A stretch of 64,000 nt of DNA from an uncultured Clostridia bacterium (GTDB lineage Bacteria; Bacillota; Clostridia; Christensenellales; Borkfalkiaceae): positions 1 to 64,000 of the forward strand of contig CANQTD010000005.1 in assembly GCA_947626685.1 (NCBI GenBank). Direction: 5' to 3'. Made by a program: the position numbers and the translations under genes. The notes beneath the pieces were generated by a model. That model was given only the letters and a program-made list of their open reading frames with translations, was not told where the DNA came from and ran no database searches. Below are positions 22,218 to 30,899 of the stretch, piece after piece (positions within the stretch are counted from its first letter, which is position 1; every line of letters begins with the position of its first letter).

Positions 22218-23876
22218 CTACCCGACGATTTCGCTGTAATGCTCGATCACGCCCACAAAGGAGTTGAGCATCGTCGCGAATCCGTCAATCTTTCTATCGT
22301 TGTTATGCCCCGCTTTACACGGGAGCAGGTTTTTGTTTCTCGTATCTTCTTCGACAGCTACGTTTGTAAGGCACCATTTTACTACTGGGTTGTTTCGGTA
22401 GTTCACCTTCTTTTCCCGCAGCCATGCTTCGAGCTTTTGGAACGGAACCGAAAGCGTCTTGCTCCCCTGCGGGCATCGTATCAAACACTCGCCCTCTCGG
22501 AAGCCCTCATTGTGCAATGCGCTGACGAGATACCTCGCCGAATATGGATCATAGTAGATCCAACGATATCGGATGTCGTATTGTTCGACCATTCGGCAAA
22601 CGTAGCGGACGATCTCGGTATAGTCGATGCTGTCCTTCCCCGCGATTCGGATGAATCCTTGCTCGACCCATATTCTCCAAACGTTCCCCATCCGTTCATC
22701 TTTCGATACCTTGTCGAAAAAGTTTTGCGAGATCCAAAACATAGTTTCGACGCAAAACTCGCCTTCTTTCTCGTCCCAAAATGTCGTCGTAAAGCTCGTC
22801 AAGTCGTTCGTGAGCGAAAGGTCGAATCCGCCCACCGCATCATAGTGGCGGAATCTATTGAGATCGAATGTCCTCTCATTATTGATGTTGTCGTATTCAA
22901 AGTAAGCATCGCCGCTTACGCCGCCGATATTGAAATGCTTTACTTTAACGGCATTCAAACTTTGCGGTTTTGACTGCGCTTCTTGGACGATTTGCCGCAA
23001 ACGCTCATATGTGAATATGGTCCCGAGGCTTGGATTTGCCTGTTTCCATACGTCTTCATTCAGCCAATCTTTCGGATTATCAAGCTCGTATAAAAGAGAG
23101 AATTTCCGATCATCCGGAATGATGCCATCGATGATGTCGCAGCTGTTTTTGTATTCTGAATCGAAAAGCCCCTCTCGCACATATCCCTTTGTCGTCAGCA
23201 TGATGAGGAGCGGGTCCGCGATGGCAATCTGCCCGTTATGCAGAATGTCGTAAAGTGCCTGCGTTAGTTCGTGGACCTCGTCGAGGATGACGACTTTCGG
23301 GATCTTCCCATCCAATACCTCCGGCGTATTCGCTAAAGGCATGAACATTGAAAAGCCGTTTTGCCGAATATTTTGGATGGCGAACTGCCTCTTCCGCAGC
23401 ATCGTCTGAAGCTGCGGCGATTGTGCAAGCATATTCGCCGCTTCCTGCCACACGATGCGCGACTGCTGCAAGGCGTTTGCCGCGGAATATATCTCGTTGC
23501 CCTTTTTGGCCGTCTCGTAAAGAGCGACCGGCGACGCCATCGTTGTCTTGCCGTTCTTCTTTCCGACGAGGATTAAGTTGTTCTGATGCTTTCTTCGATC
23601 GCTTCCGCGCTCGACAAAGCCATATATCGACGAAAGTGCCGCCTTTTGCCACAGAAGATATTGAAGCGGCTGCCCGATCCATTCGTCCTTACTTTGTCTG
23701 CAAAACTTTTCGCCGAACTCGATTGGCTTTGACGCGAGCTTGGCGTTATAATACCATCTCGAATCGTGCCCATCCAAAATCGGTATCAGATTGAGATACT
23801 GCTTTTTGACGCGCTTTGGAATGTTGATCTTCCCGCACTCCCCCGCGTTCAAGTACTCTTCGATCCATACAGGCAT
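22218..23876 (-). CDS. Terminase large subunit
   Basis: 552 residues with an ATPase half and a nuclease half. The Walker A-like VGKKNGKT is at 104-111, Walker B VVILDE at about 195-200, and the nuclease acidic patch starts with GGFDLSLTND near 335. It powers DNA packaging into the procapsid and cuts the concatemer. It starts 2 bp before the stop of the small subunit gene is reached, so the pair is tightly coupled. Confidence 0.92.
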   Translation of the reverse strand: MPVWIEEYLNAGECGKINIPKRVKKQYLNLIPILDGHDSRWYYNAKLASKPIEFGEKFCRQSKDEWIGQPLQYLLWQKAALSSIYGFVERGSDRRKHQNNLILVGKKNGKTTMASPVALYETAKKGNEIYSAANALQQSRIVWQEAANMLAQSPQLQTMLRKRQFAIQNIRQNGFSMFMPLANTPEVLDGKIPKVVILDEVHELTQALYDILHNGQIAIADPLLIMLTTKGYVREGLFDSEYKNSCDIIDGIIPDDRKFSLLYELDNPKDWLNEDVWKQANPSLGTIFTYERLRQIVQEAQSKPQSLNAVKVKHFNIGGVSGDAYFEYDNINNERTFDLNRFRHYDAVGGFDLSLTNDLTSFTTTFWDEKEGEFCVETMFWISQNFFDKVSKDERMGNVWRIWVEQGFIRIAGKDSIDYTEIVRYVCRMVEQYDIRYRWIYYDPYSARYLVSALHNEGFREGECLIRCPQGSKTLSVPFQKLEAWLREKKVNYRNNPVVKWCLTNVAVEEDTRNKNLLPCKAGHNNDRKIDGFATMLNSFVGVIEHYSEIVG

Positions 23877-23878
23877 CT

Positions 23879-24430
23879 TTATTCATCACCCATGAACTGT
23901 TCGGCCTCGGAGCGGTTGCTTTTTTCTCTGCGGACGGCGATTGCTGCGCGGCCCGTGGGCGTGAGCGCAAGCTGCTCGGCGAGTACGCGGATCGTTGCAT
24001 TGTGCTTATTTATTTCGCGCAAAATTGGGTTGACGACTTCCCGTTCGCTCTTCCCGCCATATTGCTGCGATACTTGCCCGGAACCCGTCTTGATCACCGA
24101 TGCCGACTTTGTAGTGTCGACTACGAGGACCTTCCCTCCCTGCTCTTTTATCCATTGCTGGTATAGGCGATTCCTGATGTCGACTTCCATGCAATAGCTC
24201 GCAAGCGTTTGTTTGTCGAGGTCATTCAGAATTTCTATGTTTAGTTCTTTGTACAATTTGACGATCCGCCGCCACTCTTTCTTGGCTTCATTCGTCAACA
24301 AGCTCGGCGGGGTCAACTTTGCGCTTTTGATCTTCGGAGTCTCCACCTTCTGCCGCTTGATAACTCCCGCGTCTTTGTAGGTTGAATTGTCCTTGAGTTC
24401 AGGCGGTATCGCCTTTCTTCCCGCTCCCAT
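23879..24430 (-). CDS. Terminase small subunit (P27 family)
   Basis: 183 residues starting at MGAGRKAIPPELK. The basic N-terminus and the LTNEAKKEWRRIVKLYKELNI-LDKQTLASYC helices match P27-type small terminases, which recognise phage DNA at packaging initiation. The start is placed at 24430, inside the end of the HNH gene; a longer frame to 24505 has no family-like residues. Confidence 0.82.
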   Translation of the reverse strand: MGAGRKAIPPELKDNSTYKDAGVIKRQKVETPKIKSAKLTPPSLLTNEAKKEWRRIVKLYKELNIEILNDLDKQTLASYCMEVDIRNRLYQQWIKEQGGKVLVVDTTKSASVIKTGSGQVSQQYGGKSEREVVNPILREINKHNATIRVLAEQLALTPTGRAAIAVRREKSNRSEAEQFMGDE

Positions 24431-24761
24431 TGATTTTTCGCACCATGCCGTTTTCGTCAAACTCAAGCCCCGGTGCGAGAACCTCCCTTTGCTTTCTCGC
24501 GGCATTATGGCAATGCAGGCATAAAAGCATGAAGTTTTTCTCGTTCAGCGCAATGTCAGGATCGGCGACATTCTCCTCTGTCAATTCGATCTTGTGGTGG
24601 ACATGGAACTGCTTCATGAACGGCCTGATTGTTGGATCCGCATTCTTATTCCCACAGATCTCGCAAATATATCCCCTGCTTGCCGCATATGCGTCTCGTG
24701 CCCTTCTCCATGCTTTGCTGTTGTAAAAGTGAGTTAAGACCGGATTCCTCTCATATTGCAT
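24399..24761 (-). CDS. HNH endonuclease
   Basis: 120 residues from MQYERNPVLTHFYNS. Two CxxC pairs (CEICG and CLHC) frame the HVHHKI motif, with a final N/H in LCLHCHNAARK, the classic HNH/beta-beta-alpha metal layout. HNH proteins next to terminase genes assist packaging-linked DNA cleavage in HK97-like phages. Its start overlaps the methyltransferase stop by 11 bp. Confidence 0.88.
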   Translation of the reverse strand: MQYERNPVLTHFYNSKAWRRARDAYAASRGYICEICGNKNADPTIRPFMKQFHVHHKIELTEENVADPDIALNEKNFMLLCLHCHNAARKQREVLAPGLEFDENGMVRKINGSGKKGDTA

Positions 24762-25482
24762 CGCACACCTTAATGGCTCTGCGCCCTGTAAAAGTCTCCC
24801 ACCGTTCAATAATCGCGCTGGCATATCTCTCGTCCAGCTCTATCATGCGGCATTGACGCCCGAGCTGCTCGCATGCAATCATGGTCGACCCGCTCCCTCC
24901 GAACGGATCGAAAACGATGTCATCACGACGGCTACTGTTCGCGATCAGACGCGCCATCAGGCGTACGGGTTTCATCGTCGGGTGTTTTTCGCTGGCGTTC
25001 GGCTTATCTTCGCGTAGCACCGTGCTCGCCGCGCCTTCCGCCGCCCTGCGCATCGCTTCGCAGAGATTGATCAGCTCTTCTTTCTTCATCTTTCGGAAGT
25101 TCTTCTGGGCGTCGCTTTCCTGCACGGTTGTCTGGGTGCGGTCATCCACGAAGTAATGCGGCGCACCCTCTTTCCAGCCGTATAGGCACGGCTCATGCCG
25201 CCATTGGTAGTCTTTCCGCCCAAGCACCAGCGCGTTTTTTACCCAGATGAGCTGCTGATTTGGTACGAGGCCCGCTGCTCGAAGAGCTGTTTCGAAGTCA
25301 ATATGCCGAAGCCCTGCGTACCAGATATAGAACGCCGCCCCCGGTGCGCTATACTTCTCGATGAGCTTGAATGCTGCCGTGAGAAACTCTTGGAAGGCCT
25401 CGCCGCTCATGCGGTCGTTTACGATCTTGAGCTTCTTCTCCGTGCCTCCTGTGTAGTCGACGTTGTACGGGGGATCTGTCAC
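24751..25482 (-). CDS. DNA methyltransferase domain, separated from its ParB-like N-terminus by a frameshift
   Basis: 243 residues with DPPYNVDY, the catalytic motif IV of N4/N6 amino-methyltransferases, at the very start, and VFDPFGGSGST (motif I, SAM binding) near residue 194: the beta-type order. In related phage proteins this domain follows a ParB-like domain in one polypeptide. Here the frame begins at a GTG directly after a G11 tract and the ParB part ends in that tract in another frame. One extra G (or two fewer) would join them. As it stands the domain may be poorly translated. Confidence 0.8.
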   Translation of the reverse strand: MTDPPYNVDYTGGTEKKLKIVNDRMSGEAFQEFLTAAFKLIEKYSAPGAAFYIWYAGLRHIDFETALRAAGLVPNQQLIWVKNALVLGRKDYQWRHEPCLYGWKEGAPHYFVDDRTQTTVQESDAQKNFRKMKKEELINLCEAMRRAAEGAASTVLREDKPNASEKHPTMKPVRLMARLIANSSRRDDIVFDPFGGSGSTMIACEQLGRQCRMIELDERYASAIIERWETFTGRRAIKVCDAI

Positions 25483-25490
25483 CGTGAGAT

Positions 25491-26039
25491 TTACTGTAAA
25501 CTGCCCCCCCCCCCATTTTGTAAGACAGACTTAACAACAGTTTCGTCCGTGCTGTCTCCGCAAACGAGCCTGTGTCTGCCGAGTTCCCATACCTCGCCCT
25601 TCTTGACGCGGGTTGGCGCATCATCGTCCTGCATGAAGTTGTCCTCGCTGACATTGGCCGTTTCGTCCGAATCAACCACAACGCCGAAAAGAGAGAAGTT
25701 GAAATCTGCGAGCTCCGCTATTGCTTTTGCAAGAAGGGCTTCATCAAAGCCACTCGCCATGTTTGTCGCGTTGTGCGCGATGACGTATGCTCTGCGTTCT
25801 GCGTTTGATGCAAAATCAAGACGGATGCACTCCGCCTCTGTGTATCCGAGTTGTTTCAGAGCGAGATATCTTCCATGTCCTTCCACGATCATGTTGTTCT
25901 CGCCCCATACGCCGATGGGATCGCAATACCCGAAGCGTTTTATGGACTCAACTATTTTCTGAATTTGGCTCGCCGGATGCAACTTTGCGTTCCCCGGATC
26001 CGTCGTCAGCCGAGAAAGCTCTATCTTCTCGATTTTCAT
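25491..26039 (-). CDS. ParB-like nuclease domain, N-terminal part of a split methyltransferase
   Basis: 182 residues. ParB/Srx fold features are clear: IVEGHGRYLALKQLG and the preceding NAKLHPASQIQKIVESIKRFG. It ends RHRLVCGDSTDETVVKSVLQ, the usual linker into the methyltransferase domain, then stops just past the G11 tract. In intact homologues ParB and methyltransferase parts act together in modifying phage DNA. Confidence 0.82.
   Translation of the reverse strand: MKIEKIELSRLTTDPGNAKLHPASQIQKIVESIKRFGYCDPIGVWGENNMIVEGHGRYLALKQLGYTEAECIRLDFASNAERRAYVIAHNATNMASGFDEALLAKAIAELADFNFSLFGVVVDSDETANVSEDNFMQDDDAPTRVKKGEVWELGRHRLVCGDSTDETVVKSVLQNGGGGSLQ
25504..25514 (-). repeat. G11 homopolymer, probable phase-variation switch
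   Basis: Eleven G on the coding strand at the ParB/methyltransferase junction. With 11 the ParB frame ends a few codons later at TAA; with 12 or 9 the frame reads GQFTVNLTVTDPPYN into the methyltransferase. Such runs slip at replication in phase-variable bacterial methyltransferases. A sequencing error is the main alternative. Confidence 0.65.
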
Positions 26040-26223
26040 GCGAAAATTTTGCCCTTTCCTGCGAATTTTCGATTTTCCGTTAAAAAAATGTGTCGATCTC
26101 CATGCGCCGTTGTTCGCTCATATGGCTGTCCCGACACCTCCCCCCCCTATGGGGGGAACGCAAAATCCAATGATTGACAATACCATTCTAAAACTTGAGC
26201 GCAAGAAAAACCATTCGGGAAAA

Positions 26224-26685
26224 TTACGATTTTTTCGCAGCCTTTTTTGCGATTTTTTCGTCAATATATCTGCCCCAATAGAGGTAGGCAAACCAAGCGA
26301 TCGCCTTCTTTCTCTTCACATAGACCGTCCCGATGCTCCAAACGTCAAGCTCTTCGGCGATTCTTTCTTTCGTCATACGCTTGAAGTACCAGCATGAGAG
26401 CAACGTACGGAGCTGTTCATCATCGATTGCTTCGACCGCGCTATGTATTTCTTCCAACTCATCCGTCGCGTCATTGATGCTCTTTATCAATTCTGCGAGC
26501 TCCGCCGCGTCGTTTAGAAGCCCTTGCTTGCCCGTCATTTCACATTCAGCTTTCTCCCCCTCGCAACTGAGTTTTGCGGCGACTTTCTTTGAAAGCCTCT
26601 CCCGCCTCTTTGCCATTTGCGCGATCGCTGCCTCTTTTTTGGGCACAGAGTAAAGGATCTGCTCCGCTTCCTTGAAATAGTCCAT
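26224..26685 (-). CDS. ArpU/RinA-like late transcription regulator
   Basis: 153 residues with a coiled-coil middle and a C-terminal helix-turn-helix (RTLLSCWYFKRMTKERIAEEL...SIGTVYVKRKKA) resembling sigma-70 region 4. Proteins of this type lie just upstream of the packaging genes in Firmicutes phages and switch on late transcription. Bases 26040-26223 after it hold no gene I can see. Confidence 0.7.
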   Translation of the reverse strand: MDYFKEAEQILYSVPKKEAAIAQMAKRRERLSKKVAAKLSCEGEKAECEMTGKQGLLNDAAELAELIKSINDATDELEEIHSAVEAIDDEQLRTLLSCWYFKRMTKERIAEELDVWSIGTVYVKRKKAIAWFAYLYWGRYIDEKIAKKAAKKS

Positions 26686-26695
26686 ATGACCTCCT

Positions 26696-27472
26696 TTAGC
26701 CTGTCCGGCATATCCTCTTCATGAATTTTGCATCCTTTCGATATAACCGAATGAGGAGATGATATCCTCCATCCTCATCGGAGAAATAGGCATCCGCCTC
26801 TGCAAAGTAATATCCGTCGAAGAGACGCTCGTATGGCACACGGTCCTCTGTGTCTCTCCAAAGTTCCTCGACCGTTCTATGCGACAATCTTCCGTTCCTC
26901 ACATGAGGCTGCGGGTGTACCAAGTTCTTCGAAGCGTTGAATGATTTGAAATACAGATTCTGCTTGACCATGTACTTCCCCTTTCCGATGAGCCCCGTCT
27001 CATTGAAGCGAAGAGGCGACGCCTTTATGAACCCTTTCCCCCACATGGATTCAAGTGCATCGATGTCGATCCCTCCCGATATGACGAGATGATGGTGGAA
27101 GCGTCCCTTCTTTGCGCCCTTCTCGATCACTCCGATGTATTTCAAATCCGAGAGCCCCTTTTTCTTCCGATAGCGTTTGAGCCGTCGCAGAAAGTTTTGC
27201 TGATCCTTCTTTGCCTGTAGATCGTCTTTCGGATGAGCTGCTTCCTCATAGGTCAAATCAAGAGATAAATCTCCCTTTGTGAAGTTCGCATTGAGAAGGC
27301 GAATCAATTTATTTTCCCTATTTTTCTTGTTGACCTTTCTCTGCGCCTCCGGCGTAGGCTTTGCCTTTCTCTTTCTTCCTCCGCAACGTCTTCCGTCTGA
27401 ATAGCACGGAAAAATGTAGATTTCCTTGTAGTCACCGCAATCGTATTCTTTTTCCCGATAGATCCTTCGCAT
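26696..27472 (-). CDS. Rep-like protein (HUH-type, rolling-circle associated)
   Basis: 258 residues. GRFHHHLVISGG (near residue 125) is the histidine-hydrophobic-histidine metal motif of rolling-circle replication proteins, and KYMVKQNLY downstream could hold the catalytic tyrosine. The basic N-terminus carries the cysteines of CYSDGRRCGG. Proteins of this kind are common in Clostridia phages and plasmids. It is the only candidate replication protein I can find in the prophage. Confidence 0.7.
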   Translation of the reverse strand: MRRIYREKEYDCGDYKEIYIFPCYSDGRRCGGRKRKAKPTPEAQRKVNKKNRENKLIRLLNANFTKGDLSLDLTYEEAAHPKDDLQAKKDQQNFLRRLKRYRKKKGLSDLKYIGVIEKGAKKGRFHHHLVISGGIDIDALESMWGKGFIKASPLRFNETGLIGKGKYMVKQNLYFKSFNASKNLVHPQPHVRNGRLSHRTVEELWRDTEDRVPYERLFDGYYFAEADAYFSDEDGGYHLLIRLYRKDAKFMKRICRTG

Positions 27473-27703
27473 GATTTTTCTCCATTTGTTTCTGACTTAC
27501 TTGGGGGGACGGGCGAATTTTCCCTTCTCCCTTCCCCCCGCCCCTTCCCTCTTCCCTTCTCGTTCATCCGTGGTCGATTAGATAATACCTACTACGAGCC
27601 TCTGAACGGGGCGTCAGCCCGTAGATTTTTCTTGACGCTGATGTATATATAATAGGAAAGGAGTTCTTCCGCCCGATGTGCGGACGGCTTTACTCCCTCA
27701 TCC
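27473..27703. other. Intergenic region without a gene
   Basis: 231 bp with C- and T-rich stretches and a TATATATAATAGGAAAGGAG segment near 27642. I see no terminator or clear promoter. Confidence 0.3.
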
Positions 27704-28039
27704 TCAGTCTCTCATGTCCCATCTTTCAATCCCTCTCTTCGGAGCGAATGCGTGTATCGGCCCATCCGATGTTAAGTCTTTCTCCGCTTGTTTGCATTCC
27801 CAATATGGATTTGTTTCCGCCGCCATCTTTGCCATAATGAGCGATCCCGATGGTGGCATATTGAAATTCTTTCCCCCGACCCTTTTTGACCGATATTTCA
27901 CCCAAAACCGTCGCACGCCGCCTCGGCGCGATTCTTGGATGTAAAATGTGCCCGATTCTCCCTCTGCGACATGCAATGTGCTTTTTCGCTTCTCCCAAGC
28001 CATCCTCGGTTCATTCCCCGTCGCCGTCGTCTTTTTCAT
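27704..28039 (-). CDS. Phage hypothetical protein
   Basis: 111 residues from MKKTTATGNEPRMAWEK. The central part (GTFYIQESRRGGVRRFWVKYRSKRVGGKNF) is basic and beta-rich. I recognise no family. Its start lies inside the end of the upstream gene (29-bp overlap), suggesting coupling. Confidence 0.5.
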   Translation of the reverse strand: MKKTTATGNEPRMAWEKRKSTLHVAEGESGTFYIQESRRGGVRRFWVKYRSKRVGGKNFNMPPSGSLIMAKMAAETNPYWECKQAEKDLTSDGPIHAFAPKRGIERWDMRD

Positions 28040-28319
28040 CTCCGATCTTCCCTCCTTTGCCGCCGCCCTCGGTTGCGTTCCCCGCACAGAGACATTTTCC
28101 GATTTGTTTGATGATTGCCTTAGCGCGTGTCGCGCCGATGTCGTATGTCGATTTGAGGACGGATTCAAACGCGGCCGTAAACGCCTCTTCCGAAGTCACG
28201 GATGCCTTGCCATCTTTCACGCCCTTTGCGTATATTCCTTCCACCCACTTCGCCATCTCTTCATAGTTCATTTTCTTGATGTCGCTGAATGCCGACAACG
28301 ATAAAGTAAATCCTTTCAT
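28011..28319 (-). CDS. Phage hypothetical protein
   Basis: 102 residues with a helical N-terminal domain (MNYEEMAKWVEGIYAKGV) and a Gly/Asp/Glu-rich tail after CLCAGNATEGGG. Its ATG overlaps the stop of the truncated methyltransferase gene. No family recognised. Confidence 0.5.
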   Translation of the reverse strand: MKGFTLSLSAFSDIKKMNYEEMAKWVEGIYAKGVKDGKASVTSEEAFTAAFESVLKSTYDIGATRAKAIIKQIGKCLCAGNATEGGGKGGKIGDEKDDGDGE

Positions 28320-28540
28320 GGTCTCCTCCTCATTATTTCACGCAGGGCTTGGACCATGTGTCCACCGCCACAAGCGCATTCCCAAACGGTATCGGTAAAC
28401 TGCTCCACGTCGCAAAGTTTATGTATCGCCTTCGGATCGGTCGCGTAGTAATCTTCGCTCTGCCGTTCGCTGTCGCTGTGATTGCTCGCGCCGTTGCAGA
28501 CAAACACGCTCTTCCCGTTTCCCGTCCAATCTTTTTTCAT
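28316..28540 (-). pseudogene. N-terminal remnant of a phage DNA methyltransferase
   Basis: 74 residues containing SERQSEDYYATDPKAIHKL and VWECACGGGHMVQALRE. The second stretch is the SAM-binding motif I of phage adenine methyltransferases, which normally continue for 100 or more residues with the catalytic motif. The frame stops shortly after motif I, so no activity is expected unless the stub has another role. Confidence 0.6.
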
Positions 28541-28713
28541 TGCTTGTCCTCTTCCACGCGGACGGTGATCGCCTTTTTGTCGCCGGCAATGCGACGGAGG
28601 AAGGCGCGGATGTCGTATGTAGTATTGAGAGGCTTGCCGTCCACGATGATGATCCCCGTGAGCGCCCGCGCATTCTTGCCGATTGCTTCCACGTTCAGTT
28701 CAAAAGATTTCAC
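28537..28713 (-). CDS. Small phage protein (58 residues)
   Basis: Starts at GTG 28713 (VKSFELNVEAIGKNA) with AGAGGTG upstream and ends in TGA overlapping the next ATG (ATGA). The sequence ...GIIIVDGKPLNTTYDIRAF suggests a small beta-strand-rich fold. The frame fills an otherwise unexplained gap between two genes, which supports it. Confidence 0.6.
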   Translation of the reverse strand: MKSFELNVEAIGKNARALTGIIIVDGKPLNTTYDIRAFLRRIAGDKKAITVRVEEDKQ

Positions 28714-28894
28714 TTTTCACCTCTTGCATTCCATACAACCGAAGCCGTATCTTGCGGAGGATCTTACACGTCCCCTTGTACTTAACGCCGCAAAAGCCCT
28801 CGCAGGAGCATATCGCGCACGGATTTGATAGGACATACTTCACCGCCTGTTCCGCAACTTTATCAAAGTTCATTCTCTTCATCTCGGGGTTCAT
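28700..28894 (-). CDS. Small cysteine-rich phage protein
   Basis: 64 residues from MNPEMKRMNFDKVAEQ. The core NPCAICSCEGFCGVKYKGTC has five cysteines and could bind a metal. It is clearly related to the 69-residue protein at 30896 (NPCTGCYLDGLCEIKCAGKC), so the early region carries two copies. Confidence 0.65.
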   Translation of the reverse strand: MNPEMKRMNFDKVAEQAVKYVLSNPCAICSCEGFCGVKYKGTCKILRKIRLRLYGMQEVKSEIF

Positions 28895-29319
28895 TTTTCC
28901 ACCTCTTTGAGCCGTGAGCCGCAGTTCGGGCAATAGTTGTCCATGCCCGATCTGAAACGTTCAATCGCTTGTTCCTCGCTTTTGCCCATCTCGAGTTGCG
29001 CGGCACCCTTTCCGCATACCGGGCAATCGTACCTAACCTGATATAAAGTCTGGCCGACGGGATGGACGGAGAACTCCGCAAAGTGAGCTTCAAACGCTTC
29101 GATTTTCGGCTCGTGCAGTTCGTTTTCTCTCGTTTCCATGCCGTCTCCTTTCGGTTCGTATTCGCTCGGAACGTGCATACATTGCCCGACATCCAACAGC
29201 GATGGCAGAAGCAACTTCCCGCTCACTTCGCAGTAGGACACGCCGCGTACCACTACGCGCTTCCCGCAGGTATCGCACCCATACTTTTTCTGTCGCTGTG
29301 CTTGTTCGAGTGGTGTCAT
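28891..29319 (-). CDS. Zinc-ribbon phage protein with two CxxC modules
   Basis: 142 residues from MTPLEQAQRQKKYG. The first module has CDTCGKR and later cysteines in CEVSG and QCMHV; the second has CPVCGKG and YCPNCGSRLK, typical zinc ribbons. An internal ATG (METRENELHE) would give just the second module. The start overlaps the upstream stop (ATGA). Confidence 0.65.
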   Translation of the reverse strand: MTPLEQAQRQKKYGCDTCGKRVVVRGVSYCEVSGKLLLPSLLDVGQCMHVPSEYEPKGDGMETRENELHEPKIEAFEAHFAEFSVHPVGQTLYQVRYDCPVCGKGAAQLEMGKSEEQAIERFRSGMDNYCPNCGSRLKEVEK

Positions 29320-29816
29320 ACTTCCTCCACATACATCCATGACTGCGGCGGGCGTATGACATGGCAAAACTCTGACAGCTCCTTCGGCTTGTCGTAGATT
29401 TTGAGACTGGAGATATGCCAAGCATAACCATATCTACCGTCATATTCGGGTTTGCTATTCAACTCTTCGGGTGTGTAAAAATAATCGATCATTTCCGTGT
29501 GTGTCAAACAAGCCAACTCTTCCATGTGTTCGAACTGCAAACTACCCAAAATAAATTTCTCTACTCGGTAGCACATGAACTCGCCAACAACTTTGCCGAG
29601 GAACGGTACCATAAGCGGCTGATATTTTTTCGGTATGCGCTTGAATGACTGCCTGTCGCAACTACAATAAATGAGGGACTTTCTGTCCCAATCTGGGGCT
29701 TTCGGAAAGTTCTTGCGGACCTCGACCGTCTTTTCCTGCTCGACCCTCCATCCCATAGCGCGGGCGATGATGAGGAAAACGTAATAGGGTTGAATTGACG
29801 TCAAAATTGCTTTCAT
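29316..29816 (-). CDS. ASCH/PUA-like domain protein
   Basis: 166 residues beginning MKAILTSIQPYYVFLIIARAMG and VEVRKNFPK, then FLGKVVGEFMCYRVEKF. This is the pattern of ASCH-type domains common in phages, thought to bind RNA or modified nucleotides. Its role in the phage is unknown. Confidence 0.7.
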   Translation of the reverse strand: MKAILTSIQPYYVFLIIARAMGWRVEQEKTVEVRKNFPKAPDWDRKSLIYCSCDRQSFKRIPKKYQPLMVPFLGKVVGEFMCYRVEKFILGSLQFEHMEELACLTHTEMIDYFYTPEELNSKPEYDGRYGYAWHISSLKIYDKPKELSEFCHVIRPPQSWMYVEEV

Positions 29817-29821
29817 TGCCC

Positions 29822-30244
29822 TCACCTCCCGTCGCCGAGAAGTGGCAGATTGCCGCCCGCATAGAGCTGATACACCGTCGTCCCCGTCTTGTCTGCCATA
29901 TACGGCAGAAAGATCTCGTCGAACGTCACCATTGCCGTTTCGAGAAGTGCCATCTGCGCGGCAATCCAATCCTTTATGTTTCTCCATGCGACCTTCGTCG
30001 CCTGTTCGCGGTCGCACTTGACTTTCTGTCTTTGTAGGACCGCTTGAAATGCTTCGATATTCGCCGGGAGCTTAAAGAGCCTGTCACCGAGCGGGGTCTC
30101 CGCCACGAACATGACCGCGCACGGCTCCCGCCGCTCGTCATAGTTCATCATCACGCTCTTTGCGCCGTGGGCGGCGAGAATCCCCTGTATCTCCCCGACG
30201 GTCTGCGCCGCCGGGATCGTTGTCGAATAGTTCTTAATTGCCAT
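29822..30244 (-). CDS. Conserved phage hypothetical protein
   Basis: 140 residues from MAIKNYSTTIPAAQTVGEIQGIL. The first half looks like a small alpha/beta domain; the second contains AWRNIKDWIAAQMALLE and VYQLYAGGNLPLL. From memory, similar proteins lie in early regions of Clostridia phages, with no known function. Confidence 0.6.
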   Translation of the reverse strand: MAIKNYSTTIPAAQTVGEIQGILAAHGAKSVMMNYDERREPCAVMFVAETPLGDRLFKLPANIEAFQAVLQRQKVKCDREQATKVAWRNIKDWIAAQMALLETAMVTFDEIFLPYMADKTGTTVYQLYAGGNLPLLGDGR

Positions 30245-30266
30245 GATTTTCTCCTTGTTCGATTTT

Positions 30267-30899
30267 TTATGCGTCAGGAACTGATAACCAATAAGCCCGC
30301 CGCGAGGCGTAGTCCGTGTCGAGGACCAGTCCCCAATTTTCCCCCTCCTCGTCGGTGAGTTCTCGGTTGTACGTCGCCTCGCCGATGTAGCGGTTCCCGA
30401 TGGCGTATGACTCGAAGGACACCGCGCCGTCGGGTATGCCGCCGAGTGACGGCGGACGGTGTGCACAAAAATAGCGGTATTCGCCTTTCGCTTTCATTTG
30501 CTTGCGCATAAAGTCATGGTGGCTCGTCGCTGTGATTCTTTCGCCGCCTATGGTCGCCGTGAAGCGTTCGGATGTGAAAAAGTACCAATCGACACAGTAG
30601 GTCGGCTCGCCGTATTCGTCCTTGTCCATGCCCCCCCAAATGTGGTACTCTTCCGTCGTTTCGTGCTTGTACGCGCTCCCGTATGCGTCTCCGCCTACGG
30701 TGGAAATATGCTTTCTGTCGAGGTCAAGCGGCTCAAAGTCCTCTTGCTTTTTGATATGAGCCGCCGCCTCTTTGATCTCGTCGTAAATGAAAGAGCCAAA
30801 AACCTCCACCGCATCCTTCAACATCTTGTTTGCCGCCCGCGTAAAGGTCGACTGCGGGGCAAAGTAATTGTATCCTTTTTTGAATGCCTTTTCCTTCAT
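30267..30899 (-). CDS. Phage hypothetical protein
   Basis: 210 residues with no family I recognise. It is aromatic-rich (HIWGGMDKDEYGEPTYCVDWYFF) and probably cytoplasmic, with no signal or membrane segment. The start overlaps the stop of the 69-residue cysteine protein. Confidence 0.5.
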   Translation of the reverse strand: MKEKAFKKGYNYFAPQSTFTRAANKMLKDAVEVFGSFIYDEIKEAAAHIKKQEDFEPLDLDRKHISTVGGDAYGSAYKHETTEEYHIWGGMDKDEYGEPTYCVDWYFFTSERFTATIGGERITATSHHDFMRKQMKAKGEYRYFCAHRPPSLGGIPDGAVSFESYAIGNRYIGEATYNRELTDEEGENWGLVLDTDYASRRAYWLSVPDA

